Assembly: GCF_050389775.1 (NCBI RefSeq)
Contig: NZ_CP177144.1
Span: forward strand, 3,596,001-3,660,000
DNA length: 64,000 nt
Reading direction: 5' to 3'
From: Marinibacterium sp050389775
Lineage (GTDB): Bacteria; Pseudomonadota; Alphaproteobacteria; Rhodobacterales; Rhodobacteraceae
The translations under genes were made by a program, and so were the position numbers. Numbering within the stretch: position 1 is the first letter of the stretch; each line of letters opens with the position of its first letter. This document shows, in pieces, positions 35,018 through 43,579 of this stretch. The notes below the pieces were generated by a model. It was not told the origin of the DNA. It did no database searches and worked only from the letters and a program-made list of their open reading frames with translations.

Positions 35018-35535
35018 GTTCTGCTCCTCGGTCTGCGTGGCACGGCGGGAAGGCCGGCCGCAATCTTGCACGGCCCGCCCCCGCCTGTCGCGGGCCTCTG
35101 GTGATAGCCGCCCGCCGGCCCCGCGCCAAGATCCCATTCGCCGCAATCGCCCCCGCCCGGCCGCCCGCCGGCCCCGATCCGCCGAGATCGACCCGGGTGG
35201 CGCGGTTCGCGCGGCCTGGCCCTCGGTGCGCCGGACACCGTCCGCATATGCCCGGCATGGCCCCGTTCGCCCGGCACCGCCCCCGTTCGCCCGGCATATC
35301 CCCGGTATGCCGCGCATGTCCCCGGTCCACCCGGCCTATGCCCCGGCCCATCCGCCACGCTCCCCTGTCCGTCCGGTGCCTGACGCTCAACCCAACCGTC
35401 CCGCCCCCTCCGGATCACGCCCCGTCGGCCCGGTTCGACCCGCCGGCGACGAAACCCGCTTCCCCCGACCCGCCCGGCTGGGCTAAACCGGTCGGGCCGC
35501 GCCCTTCCCTGGCCACACGGATCGAGCCGACCGAC
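35018..35535. other. Low-complexity intergenic region tex / MarR gene
   Basis: This 518-bp gap is extremely C-rich on the plus strand and contains diverged short repeats such as GTTCGCCCGGCA (35267, 35284) and CCGGTATGCC-like words. The divergent promoters of tex and the MarR gene must lie here. The open frames across it are compositional artefacts. Confidence 0.5.
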
Positions 35536-36000
35536 ATGACCGACAGCGACCGCAATCCCCGTCCCCCCCACGAAGCCGGCTTTCACAAGGCCGACTGGCC
35601 GTTCTACTGGATCACCCAGACCTCGGCCCGCTACATGCAGGTCATGGAAGCCCGGCTGAAGGATATCGGCATGGATATCGCCTATTGGCGCGTGCTGATG
35701 TCGCTTTACGAGGACCAGACCCTGTCGGTCTCGGAGATCTCGACCTATTGCATCATCAAGCCGAACACGGCGACCAAGATCATCCAGCGCATGACGGCCC
35801 AGGGCCTGGTCACCACCGCTCCGGGCACGTCGGACGGCCGGCGCACCGAAGTGTCGCTGACCGAAGACGGCCATGCCATGCGCCGCCGCGCCCGGGCGAT
35901 TGCCGACGAGATCTTTGGCCAGGCCTTTGCCGAGTTGTCACGCGAGGAGCAGATGGTGCTGAACCTGCTGCTGGAAAAGGTCTTCAACAAGCTGGGCTGA
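35536..36000 (+). CDS. MarR-family transcriptional regulator
   Basis: A 154-residue winged-helix regulator. LKDIGMDIAYWRVLMSLYED and LSVSEISTYCIIKPNTATKI form the helix-turn-helix; VTTAPGTSDGRRTEVSLTED is the beta-wing with its typical DxR motif. A C-terminal dimerisation helix follows. The ATG at 35536 begins a natural polar N-terminus (MTDSDRNPRPPHEAGFHKAD). MarR proteins usually repress neighbouring or own genes and respond to aromatic or carboxylate ligands. Here it is flanked by tex (divergent) and the potassium-transport genes (convergent), so the target is not obvious. Confidence 0.88.
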   Translation: MTDSDRNPRPPHEAGFHKADWPFYWITQTSARYMQVMEARLKDIGMDIAYWRVLMSLYEDQTLSVSEISTYCIIKPNTATKIIQRMTAQGLVTTAPGTSDGRRTEVSLTEDGHAMRRRARAIADEIFGQAFAELSREEQMVLNLLLEKVFNKLG

Positions 36001-36239
36001 CCGGCCCGGGCGACGGGCCATGCCATGTGGCCAATGTTGCCCGTAGCGCGCCCGTTGCCCGCTTGGTGGCCGCAGCCAGCACGACGGCCCTCGCCATATT
36101 GGCACCCGCTGCCAGCATTACGCCGCTTCCCAACAAGGCACCGTTGTCCGCTGCCGCCCGGGCCCGGATCGCGCGGCGTGTCACCACGCCCATAGCGCGC
36201 CAGTCGCGCCACGGCCTCCCCACAGCAAAACCCCGCCGA

Positions 36240-37583
36240 TCAGCCCAGGTAGATCTGGCCCGCCGGATAACGCACCCGCGGCGCGCTGCGCGTGGCCAGG
36301 AAGAACCCGATGGCCAGCGGCCCGACCCGGCCGATGAACATGGTCACGATGATCACCGCCCGGCCCAGCCCGTCCAGCGTGCCCGTCGTGCCCCGCGACA
36401 GGCCCACCGTGCCAAAGGCCGAGGTGACCTCGAAGGCCAGGTCGAGGAAATCCCCGTCATGGCTGATCGACATGACGAACAGCCCGGTGAACACCACCAG
36501 CCCGGATGTCGTCGTCAGGGCCAGCACCTTGACCACCTCCTCGCCGCCCAGCGACCGGCCGAAGGCGTTCAGCGTCTTGCTGCGCCGGAAGAAGGCCACC
36601 GTGGCCAGCAGCAGCACGCAGAGCGTGGTCACCTTGATGCCCCCGGCCGTCGAGGTGCTGCCCCCGCCGACGACCATCAGCATCATGGTCATCAGCGTCG
36701 TGCCGTCATGCATGCCCGCCGTGTCGATCGTGTTGAACCCGGCGGTGCGCGGGGTGACACCCTGGAACCAGCTGGCCCAGAGCTTGTCGCCCGTCGACAG
36801 GCCGCCCAGCGTGGCCGGGTTTGTCCATTCCAGCAGGCCGAACATCACCGCGCCCCAGACGATCAGCACCCCGGTGCCCACGAGCATCAGCTTGGAATGC
36901 AGGGTCAGCCGCCGCCACTGGCGCTTCTGGCGGATGTCGCCGACCACGATGAAGCCCAGCCCGCCCAGGATGAACAGTGCCGGGATGACGATGTTGACCA
37001 GCGGGTTGCCCACCCAGCGCGACAGGCTGTCGGGATGCAGGGCAAAGCCCGCGTTGTTGAAGGCCGAGACCGAATGGAACACTGCCTGCCACAGCCCGTT
37101 CCAGCCGAATTCGGGCACGAAGACCAGGGCCAGCAACAGCGCCCCGCTGGCCTCGCAGACCAGGGCGATCACCAGGATGATGCGCGACAGGTAGGTCAGG
37201 TTGGACAGCGAGGTCTGGTTGAGATCCTCGCGCAGGATCAGCCGCTGGGGCATGCCCACCGGGATGCCCAGGGCGCCCAGCAGCAGCACGGCAAAGGTCA
37301 TCAGGCCCAGCCCGCCAAGCTGGATCAGCACGGCGATGACGGCCTGCCCGAACCCGGTGAAGACCGTGCCGGTGTCACCCAGCACCAGCCCGGTCACGGT
37401 GACGGCCGAGGTCGAGGTAAAGACCGCCTCGGACAGGCCGACCGCCCCGTGATGCGAGACGGGCAGCCACAGAAGCAGCGCGCCCAGCACGATGAAGCCC
37501 ATGTAGAAGACGACCAGCAGCGCCGGCGGCGGCAGGCTGATCCGGCGGACACGGCCCATCAGCCGGGCAAGGCGCGGGGCCAT
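36240..37583 (-). CDS. ktrB: Potassium uptake membrane subunit (KtrB/TrkH family)
   Basis: A 447-residue membrane protein of the Trk/Ktr/HKT family with repeated pore-loop motifs: TSTSAVTVTGLVLGDTGTVF, HSVSAFNNAGFALHPDSLSR, VTPRTAGFNTIDTAGM and VTSAFGTVGLSRGTTG, each carrying the selectivity-filter glycine. MVVGGGSTSTAGGIKVTTLC is the intramembrane loop typical of KtrB. It imports K+ with H+ or Na+. The ATG at 37583 lies 2 bases after the stop of the regulatory subunit gene, so the two form an operon. KtrB rather than TrkH is preferred because of the short length and the single KtrA-like partner. Confidence 0.9.
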   Translation of the reverse strand: MAPRLARLMGRVRRISLPPPALLVVFYMGFIVLGALLLWLPVSHHGAVGLSEAVFTSTSAVTVTGLVLGDTGTVFTGFGQAVIAVLIQLGGLGLMTFAVLLLGALGIPVGMPQRLILREDLNQTSLSNLTYLSRIILVIALVCEASGALLLALVFVPEFGWNGLWQAVFHSVSAFNNAGFALHPDSLSRWVGNPLVNIVIPALFILGGLGFIVVGDIRQKRQWRRLTLHSKLMLVGTGVLIVWGAVMFGLLEWTNPATLGGLSTGDKLWASWFQGVTPRTAGFNTIDTAGMHDGTTLMTMMLMVVGGGSTSTAGGIKVTTLCVLLLATVAFFRRSKTLNAFGRSLGGEEVVKVLALTTTSGLVVFTGLFVMSISHDGDFLDLAFEVTSAFGTVGLSRGTTGTLDGLGRAVIIVTMFIGRVGPLAIGFFLATRSAPRVRYPAGQIYLG

Positions 37584-37585
37584 GG

Positions 37586-38263
37586 TCAGAGGCTCGCCGC
37601 GAAGTTCAGCAGGTCCTTGCGCTGGCCCAGCAGCAACAGCAGGTCGTCGCGTTCCAGGGTGCAGGCGCTGCCGTCCCGGCCGATGAACTCGGTGCCCCGC
37701 ATGACCCCGATGCAGCGCAGGTTGTAGGTCTCGCCATGGGGCAGCTCGGCCAGGCTGCGGCCTTCGAGGCTTTCGGGGATGCGGAAGTTGACCACGTGAT
37801 AGCCGTTGCCCAGGCGGACATAGTCGCGCACGAAGGGATTGTGCAGGACCTGGGCCACGTGCTGGCCGACCTCGACCTCGGGATGCACGATGCGGTCGAC
37901 GCCCAGCTTGCCCAGGATGCGGTGATGGGTGCGCGTCGTGGCCTTGGCCCAGACCGTCGGCACGCCGATCAGCTTGAGGTTCATGGCCGCCAGGATCGAC
38001 GCCTCGAGATCGGAGCCCATGGCGATGACCGCCGCATCGCAATCGCCCAGCCCGGCCTCGCGCAGGGCGCCATCGTCGCGGGCATCGACGATCAGGGCCT
38101 GGAACAGCTTGTCGGCATGGGCGGCCACGCGGGCCTCGGTGATGTCGATGCCGATGACATGGTTGCCGAAGCGCTGCAGCTCGGTGGCCACGGTGCTGCC
38201 GAAATTGCCCAGGCCGATGACGCCATAGGTGCGCCGGCCCTTGGTCTTTGCTCTGTCGCCCAA
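37586..38263 (-). CDS. ktrA: Potassium uptake regulatory subunit (KtrA/TrkA, RCK domains)
   Basis: A 225-residue cytoplasmic gating subunit. An N-terminal RCK_N Rossmann fold (YGVIGLGNFGSTVATELQRF, VDARDDGALREAGLGDCDAA) binds nucleotide. The C-terminal RCK_C domain (residues about 140-220, EGRSLAELPHGETYNLRCIG) senses ligand. It has one RCK unit, as in KtrA, not two as in E. coli TrkA. The start is TTG at 38263. It is the first gene of the two-gene ktrAB unit. Confidence 0.9.
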   Translation of the reverse strand: MGDRAKTKGRRTYGVIGLGNFGSTVATELQRFGNHVIGIDITEARVAAHADKLFQALIVDARDDGALREAGLGDCDAAVIAMGSDLEASILAAMNLKLIGVPTVWAKATTRTHHRILGKLGVDRIVHPEVEVGQHVAQVLHNPFVRDYVRLGNGYHVVNFRIPESLEGRSLAELPHGETYNLRCIGVMRGTEFIGRDGSACTLERDDLLLLLGQRKDLLNFAASL

Positions 38264-38396
38264 TCCGTTTGTCCTGTCCGACCAGATGGATGGGCCCGCC
38301 CGTTACCGCGCCGGCCCGCGAGCGGCAGACTTGGCCGGGCGCCGCGCGATGTCAATATGTCGCGCCGCGCGGCCGATTATGTTGCGCCGGACGCCC

Positions 38397-38424
38397 GTAG
38401 GATGGGTGAAATCACCCATCCTAC
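38397..38424. repeat. Perfect 28-bp palindromic element
   Basis: GTAGGATGGGTGA (38397-38409), AA, then its exact complement TCACCCATCCTAC (38412-38424). It lies in the gap between the ktrA start and the aldolase stop. There is no T tract after it. The GTAGGRT end resembles the outer arms (GTAGGGTA) of the larger inverted repeat at 23851. Confidence 0.9.
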
Positions 38425-38519
38425 CGGTTCACCCCGGGCGATCCCCGAGGATCGTCGCACAACCGCAAGCCCTTGATGGCAAACGGCCCGCACCCCGCCC
38501 GCACCCCGGCGCAACCGGG

Positions 38520-39275
38520 TCAGGCGAATTCCGGCCGGTCGCGTTTCATCTTGCGCACCATGGCATCGAAGAGCAGCGTGGCGAAGGACGCACTTTCCTT
38601 CAGCCGCTGGGCATCGGCCGCGCATTTGGCCTTGACCTCTTCGGCCAGGATCGTGTTCGGCCCCGGAATGGCCGAGGCCGCGCATTGGATCTCGGCCGCG
38701 CGCTGGACCGTCCAGAGCAGGAAGAAGGTCAGCGGAATGTCGGCCTCGCAGACGGCAATGCCGTGGTTCTTCAGGACCAGCACGTGTTTCCGGCCCAGCG
38801 ATTGCAGCATCCGCTCGCGCTCGTCGTCGTAGATCGTGATGCCTTCGAATTCGTGATAGGCCACGCGGCCGTAGAGCTGGGCGCCGTAGAAACTGTCGTG
38901 GTCGATCCCGAAGCCCTTCATCGTGATCGCCGAGATCGGCGTGGTATGGGTGTGGGCGATGCAGCCGACATCCTCGCGGAACTGGTGGATCACCCCGTGC
39001 AGGGCAAAGCCGGCCGGGTTGGGCTTGTAGGGGCTTTCCCGTTTCAGCTGGCCATCGACACCCACGACCAGCAGGTTCTCGGGCGTGACCTCGTCGTAAT
39101 GCAGGCCCATCGGGTTGACCAGGTAGGCGTGATCTTCGCCCGGCAGGCGCACAGAGATATGGTTGAAGATCAGCTCGGTCCAGCCGAGATAGCTGACAAG
39201 GTGGTAGAAATCGGCCAGCTGCACGCGCAGCTCGGCTTCGGTCGGAGCGGCCTCGATCGGTGTCGCATCGTTCAT
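38520..39275 (-). CDS. Class II aldolase/adducin family protein
   Basis: A 251-residue zinc-dependent class II aldolase-like protein. It shows SYLGWTELIFNHISVRLPG at the substrate site, CIAHTHTTPISAITMKGFGI with the metal-binding His pair, and a later LKNHGIAVCEADIPLTFFLL with a third His. These proteins cleave or decarboxylate hydroxy- or keto-acid sugars, or act as auxiliary domains. It is the last gene of the TRAP transporter operon and its ATG overlaps the PanE-like gene by 4 bases. A catabolic role for the imported acid is inferred. Confidence 0.85.
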   Translation of the reverse strand: MNDATPIEAAPTEAELRVQLADFYHLVSYLGWTELIFNHISVRLPGEDHAYLVNPMGLHYDEVTPENLLVVGVDGQLKRESPYKPNPAGFALHGVIHQFREDVGCIAHTHTTPISAITMKGFGIDHDSFYGAQLYGRVAYHEFEGITIYDDERERMLQSLGRKHVLVLKNHGIAVCEADIPLTFFLLWTVQRAAEIQCAASAIPGPNTILAEEVKAKCAADAQRLKESASFATLLFDAMVRKMKRDRPEFA

Positions 39276-40285
39276 GCCTGGATCCTTTCGGGATGCGTGA
39301 GGGAAATCAGCCCGGCCCGCGCCTCCTGCGCGGCGGGCCCGTCCAGCGGCAGGCGCGGGCTGGCGTCCAGCGCCGCGACCAGGGCGGTCAACAGGGGCAT
39401 CGCCCCCTCGCCGGCCAGCGCCAGGGGCGCGCGGGCGATGGCATCAAGTTCCAGCCGGCGGCCGGCCCGGGCATCCTGCAGCATCGAGGTCGGAAAATCC
39501 CCGGCATCAAGCAGCAGCGCGCCCAGCCAGTCGTTGTCGGGCAGATCGCGGCCCAGCTCATCCGCCGCCCAGGCCCGGACCTCGTCGGCAAGGCCGAAGG
39601 CCAGGGCCAGCAGGTCGCCGGTGCGGCCGATCTCGGCCAGGTTGCAGCCCAGCAGGGCCGACAGCGGGTTGGTCGCGATATTGGCCAAAAGCTTGACCAG
39701 CACCTTCTGGCGGATGTCGGGCGCCAGGTCGGTGCGCACCCCGGCCCCGTTCAGCACGCCGATCAGCCGGTCGACCGCCGCCAGGTCGGCACCGTCGACC
39801 ACCGGGGCCAGGCTGAGCGTCGGGGTGTTGGTCGACACCGCCCGGCCCGAGGCCTCGGTCTGAACGGTCATCAGCAGCACGGCGCCCAGCACCTGTTCGG
39901 GCCGCAGGTGCCCCGCCAACGCGCCCGAGGGATCGGCCAGGGGCACCGCCCGGCCGGCATCGTAGAAGAACCAGAAGGGCAGCCCGTTGATCATCGGGAT
40001 GACCAGCGTGTCCGGCCCGATGCCCCGGCCATTGGCCGCCACGGCATCGCCCAGGTCCTGGGCCTTGACACACAGGAACACCGCGTCCTGCACCCCGTCC
40101 AGCGCGGTCACCGCCCGGACCGGCCCGGCATGCAGCGTGCCCCGGTCGTCCAGGCAGACCCCGTCGCGCGCCACGGCATCCAGCCGGGCACCCCGGGCGA
40201 CCAGCGTGACCTCTTCCCCGGCCGATGCGAACAGCGCGGCCATGGCGGTGCCGATATTGCCCGCGCCCACGATTGCGATTTTCAT
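39272..40285 (-). CDS. Ketopantoate reductase-like protein (PanE/ApbA family)
   Basis: A 337-residue NAD(P)-dependent 2-keto-acid reductase. The Rossmann loop is MKIAIVGAGNIGTAMAALFA. FLCVKAQDLGDAVAANGRGI and VIPMINGLPFWFFYDAGRAV (with the active-site Asn) follow, then the C-terminal ADIRQK-like segment APDIRQKVLVKLLANIATNP. True PanE is about 300 residues; this version is longer. It lies between dctM and the aldolase, so reduction of a 2-keto acid derived from the transported substrate fits better than pantothenate synthesis (inference). Confidence 0.82.
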   Translation of the reverse strand: MKIAIVGAGNIGTAMAALFASAGEEVTLVARGARLDAVARDGVCLDDRGTLHAGPVRAVTALDGVQDAVFLCVKAQDLGDAVAANGRGIGPDTLVIPMINGLPFWFFYDAGRAVPLADPSGALAGHLRPEQVLGAVLLMTVQTEASGRAVSTNTPTLSLAPVVDGADLAAVDRLIGVLNGAGVRTDLAPDIRQKVLVKLLANIATNPLSALLGCNLAEIGRTGDLLALAFGLADEVRAWAADELGRDLPDNDWLGALLLDAGDFPTSMLQDARAGRRLELDAIARAPLALAGEGAMPLLTALVAALDASPRLPLDGPAAQEARAGLISLTHPERIQA

Positions 40286-40295
40286 CTGTCCTACC

Positions 40296-41576
40296 TCACG
40301 TCAGCAGCAGCACGAGCCCCGGCACCGCCGTCAGCAGACCGACGCGCACGACGTCCATCGCCACGAAGGGCCCGAGCCCGCGAAAGATCGTGCCCAGCCG
40401 GACGTCAGGCACGACAGACCGCAGCACGAAGGCATTCATCCCCACTGGAGGGGTGATGTATGAAATTTCGGTAACCATCACCACGAAGATGCCGAACCAG
40501 ATCAGGTCGACGCCCTGAGCCGCGACGATGGGATAGAAGACCGGGACCGTCAGCATGATCATCGACAGGCTTTCCAGCACGCAGCCCAGCACCAGGTAGA
40601 TGCACAGGATCACCAGGATGGTCACCGTCGGCGTGTCTCCGAACAGGGCCAGGAACGCCTGGATGTCGCGGGTCATGCCCGACATGTTGACGTAATTGGT
40701 AAAGGTCAGCGCGCCGAACAGGATGAAGAACATCATCGCCGTGGTCTTCATCGTGTCATAAAGCACGGCCACCAGGCCTTCGAAGCTGAACTTGCCCGAC
40801 AGCACGACCAGCAGCAGCGCTCCGCCCGCGCCCATGCCCGCGCTTTCGGTGGGCGTGAAGACACCAAGGTAGATCCCGCCCATGACAAAGACAAAGAGCA
40901 CCAGCGCCCCGGCCGTGCCCTTCAGCGCACGGATGCGTGCGCCCAGCGGCAGCTTGGGTTCGACGGGCAGGTCGATACCCTGCAGGGCGATGGAAATCCG
41001 CACGGCGATCGAATAGCCGACGATGCCGATGACCCCGGGGATCAGCCCGGCCAGGAACAGCTTGCCGATGTCCTGCTGGGTCATGATGCCGTAGAACACC
41101 AGGATGACCGACGGCGGGATCAGGATGCCCAGCGTGCCGCCGGCGGCGATCGAGGCGGTGGACAGCTGGTCGGGATAGCCGAAACGCCGCATCGACGGCA
41201 GGGCGATGCGCGTCATCGTGGCGGCCGTGGCCATCGACGACCCGCAGACCGACGAGAACGCCCCGCAGGCAATGACCGTGGCCGTGGCCAGCCCGCCCTT
41301 GCGGTGGCGCAGCCAGGCATAGGCCGAATTGTAGAGCTCGGTCGCGATGCCCGACTGGACGACGAAATTGCCCATCATCAGGAACAGCGGCAGGACCGAC
41401 AGCGAATAGTCCCGGCCATTGTCGAAGAAGGTCGAGCCCAGCAGCGACAGGGCCGGTGTCCAGCCGATGATCGCGGCCACGCCGACCATGCCGACCCCGG
41501 CCAGGGCGAAGGAAATCGGCACGCCCAGCAGCAGCAGGACCCCGACGATGGCAATGCCCACGGGCCAGTGTTCCAT
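40296..41576 (-). CDS. dctM: TRAP transporter large permease (DctM)
   Basis: A 426-residue membrane protein of the TRAP DctM family with about 12 hydrophobic segments. It has LGVPISFALAGVGMVGVAAI, MMGNFVVQSGIATELYNSAY, CGSSMATAATMTRIALPSMR and GGTLGILIPPSVILVFYGIM, the last two being typical of the family. It transports an organic acid with Na+. The ATG at 41576 (MEHWPVGIAIVGV) lies 5 bases after the DctQ stop; an upstream frame extension is not membrane-like. Confidence 0.92.
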   Translation of the reverse strand: MEHWPVGIAIVGVLLLLGVPISFALAGVGMVGVAAIIGWTPALSLLGSTFFDNGRDYSLSVLPLFLMMGNFVVQSGIATELYNSAYAWLRHRKGGLATATVIACGAFSSVCGSSMATAATMTRIALPSMRRFGYPDQLSTASIAAGGTLGILIPPSVILVFYGIMTQQDIGKLFLAGLIPGVIGIVGYSIAVRISIALQGIDLPVEPKLPLGARIRALKGTAGALVLFVFVMGGIYLGVFTPTESAGMGAGGALLLVVLSGKFSFEGLVAVLYDTMKTTAMMFFILFGALTFTNYVNMSGMTRDIQAFLALFGDTPTVTILVILCIYLVLGCVLESLSMIMLTVPVFYPIVAAQGVDLIWFGIFVVMVTEISYITPPVGMNAFVLRSVVPDVRLGTIFRGLGPFVAMDVVRVGLLTAVPGLVLLLT

Positions 41577-41581
41577 GACCG

Positions 41582-42133
41582 TCAGCCTTCCGCGTTCAGG
41601 TTGGGCCCGTCCCGGCGCGCGGCCAGGCGGACAAGGGGCACGACCAGGGTCAGCAGCGCTCCGAAAAGCGTGCAGGCCGCGCAGAAATAGCCCACGGGGG
41701 CCAGGGGGATGTGCAGGGTCGAGGTCGATCCGCCATAGCTGCCGATCTGGCCGGCATAGACCCAGATCCGCCAGGCCACGACACACAGCACCGCGGCCGA
41801 GAACACGCCCGTCAGGGCCTTGCGCCAGGGCTGGATCCAGGCCGGCATGCGATCGGTGACCAGGTCGACCGTCACGTGTTCATCGGCCAGCGACACCGCC
41901 GGCAGGCCGAGAAAGATCACCGAGGCCAGCAACAACTCGGTCAGTTCGGCCGCCCCGCGCAGGGGCGCGTTGAACACGTAGCGCCCGACCACGTCGATGA
42001 CGGTCATCGACATCAGCGTGACCAGCAGCACGCCGGCCAGCAGGGCCAGCAGCGTGCGCAGGCCGAACCGGCGGGCCGACAGCAGCGGGGCTGCCGGCAC
42101 GTCGGTGTCGTTCATGGAGGTGGCGGGCTTCAT
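41582..42133 (-). CDS. dctQ: TRAP transporter small permease (DctQ)
   Basis: A 183-residue four-helix membrane subunit. TLLALLAGVLLVTLMSMTVI and DVVGRYVFNAPLRGAAELTE carry the family signature (V-x-R-Y-x-F/N-x-P-x-x-G-A-x-E-L-x-E). FLGLPAVSLADEHVTVDLVT follows. It links the binding protein to DctM. An alternative start at 42115 (MNDTDVP) is possible. The gene overlaps dctP by 4 bases. Confidence 0.9.
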   Translation of the reverse strand: MKPATSMNDTDVPAAPLLSARRFGLRTLLALLAGVLLVTLMSMTVIDVVGRYVFNAPLRGAAELTELLLASVIFLGLPAVSLADEHVTVDLVTDRMPAWIQPWRKALTGVFSAAVLCVVAWRIWVYAGQIGSYGGSTSTLHIPLAPVGYFCAACTLFGALLTLVVPLVRLAARRDGPNLNAEG

Positions 42134-43143
42134 TCGCCGCCCGACACCTTGGCGATTTCCGCCTTGAGCATGTCATAGGCCGCCTGGGCATCCACCCCGG
42201 TCTCGCCCACTTCGGCCAGCTTGGCATCGACCACCGGCTGCAGCGCCGTGGTCCAGGCCTCGATCTGGGCCTCGGTGGCCGGCACGACATCGACCTGGCC
42301 GTCCATCGCGGCCAGCCCTGCGGCATCGGCCTTGTCCCACATCTGGCCGGCCATGCGGGCCAGGGCCTCGCCGGTCACGCTGTCGATCTGCTCTTGCTGC
42401 TCGGGCGTCAGGCTGTCCCACTTGGCCTTGTTCATGACGATGTAGAACGAGGTGTTGTACAGCCCGCCGGGCACCGAGATGCCATCGGTCAGCTGGGGGA
42501 TCAGCTTGAAGAAGCTCACCGATTCATAGGGGAAGAGGATGCCGTCGGCCACGCCCTGGCTCAGCAGTTCATAGGCCTTGGACGACGGGCCTTCGACCGG
42601 AACGGCGCCCAGGGTGGTGGCCACCTCGTGCACGATGCCGCCGCCGACCCGCAGTTTCTGGCCCTGCAGCACGTCGGCCGAGGCCACGTCGCCGGATTTC
42701 AGAAAGATCTCGCCCGGGCCATGGGTGAAGACGGCCAGCACCTTGACCTGGTCGTATTCGCCGGCGTCCTTCAGCATGGCCTCGAAGACCCGCCAATAGG
42801 CCACCGACACGGCCTCGGCACTGTCGCCCAGGAAGGGCAGCTCGGCGATGTTCGTGGTCTTGAACCGGCCGGCATTGTAGCCCTGCACGCCAAAGGTGAT
42901 GTCGGCCACGCCATTGACGGCGAAATCGAAATGCGCAGGCGGCGGGCCCAGCGGCGCAGGCAGGATGTTGGCCGTGACCGACCCGCCGGTGGCCTCGGCG
43001 ATCTGTTCGGTCATCGGCACGACAACCTCGGCAACCAGCGGATGCGCCGGGGGCAGCCAGTTGGCAACGGTCAGGACCGTCTGGGCGCTTGCGGCGGCGG
43101 CCAGGCACAGGCTGACGGCCGTGGCGGAGAGAAGGTGTTTCAT
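42130..43143 (-). CDS. dctP: TRAP transporter solute-binding protein (DctP family)
   Basis: A 337-residue periplasmic binding protein. Residues 1-20 are a signal peptide ending AAAASAQ. TVANWLPPAHPLVAEVVVPM, ILPAPLGPPPAHFDFAVNGV and LQGQKLRVGGGIVHEVATTL lie in the TRAP DctP fold; the conserved carboxylate-binding Arg is in KLRVGG. It is the first gene of the dctPQM-panE-aldolase operon. The ligand cannot be read from the sequence; TRAP ligands are usually carboxylates. Confidence 0.9.
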   Translation of the reverse strand: MKHLLSATAVSLCLAAAASAQTVLTVANWLPPAHPLVAEVVVPMTEQIAEATGGSVTANILPAPLGPPPAHFDFAVNGVADITFGVQGYNAGRFKTTNIAELPFLGDSAEAVSVAYWRVFEAMLKDAGEYDQVKVLAVFTHGPGEIFLKSGDVASADVLQGQKLRVGGGIVHEVATTLGAVPVEGPSSKAYELLSQGVADGILFPYESVSFFKLIPQLTDGISVPGGLYNTSFYIVMNKAKWDSLTPEQQEQIDSVTGEALARMAGQMWDKADAAGLAAMDGQVDVVPATEAQIEAWTTALQPVVDAKLAEVGETGVDAQAAYDMLKAEIAKVSGGE

Positions 43144-43210
43144 TGGGTCATCCCTGTTGGTGGATCGTCTGGTGTCTGTTCATCGGCCCGGTTGCCCGGC
43201 TCGTTTTTCT

Positions 43211-43300
43211 TGTGGCCCATTTCTTGTGGCCCATCGGTCTTGTGGCCCGTCTTGCTTCATTGTGGCCCGTCTTGATTGTGGCCCGTTTTCGGTGGCCCGT
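43211..43300. repeat. TGTGGCCC short tandem repeat
   Basis: Six occurrences of (T/G)GTGGCCC begin at 43211, 43225, 43241, 43261, 43277 and 43291, most within TGTGGCCC(A/G)T(C/T)TT. They lie just upstream of dctP in the 436-bp gap to the SDR gene. The spacing is 14-20 bp. It could be a diverged minisatellite or a cluster of protein-binding sites. Confidence 0.75.
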
Positions 43301-43312
43301 TTCGCATCCCGT

Positions 43313-43348
43313 CCGTTCGGCCCGCCGTGAGCGCGGCGGGCCGAACGG
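43313..43348. terminator. Strong hairpin downstream of the SDR gene
   Basis: A perfect 15-bp stem, CCGTTCGGCCCGCCG / CGGCGGGCCGAACGG, with a 6-base loop lies between the SDR stop and dctP start. There is no T tract on either strand, so it may be a weak terminator or an RNA stabiliser. The remaining 43349-43579 is plain GC-rich spacer. Confidence 0.6.
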
Positions 43349-43579
43349 CTGGCCAAGTCGTCCCCGGCTTCGGGCCGGTCGTCAAGCCCGCGCCGAGGGC
43401 AGACAGCGCCGCGCCGCGTGCCCCGCCCGGGCCATGGGCAAAGCGGCGGCAGGTCGGGCGCACGCCGGCCCTGGCACCCTGCCCCGCAGCGCCCCTGCCT
43501 ATATGCGCACCGGCCCCGCAACACCCTGAGCCCCGCGCCTCGGCACCGGCCCACCGGACGCCCCCGGCACCTGCGCGGC

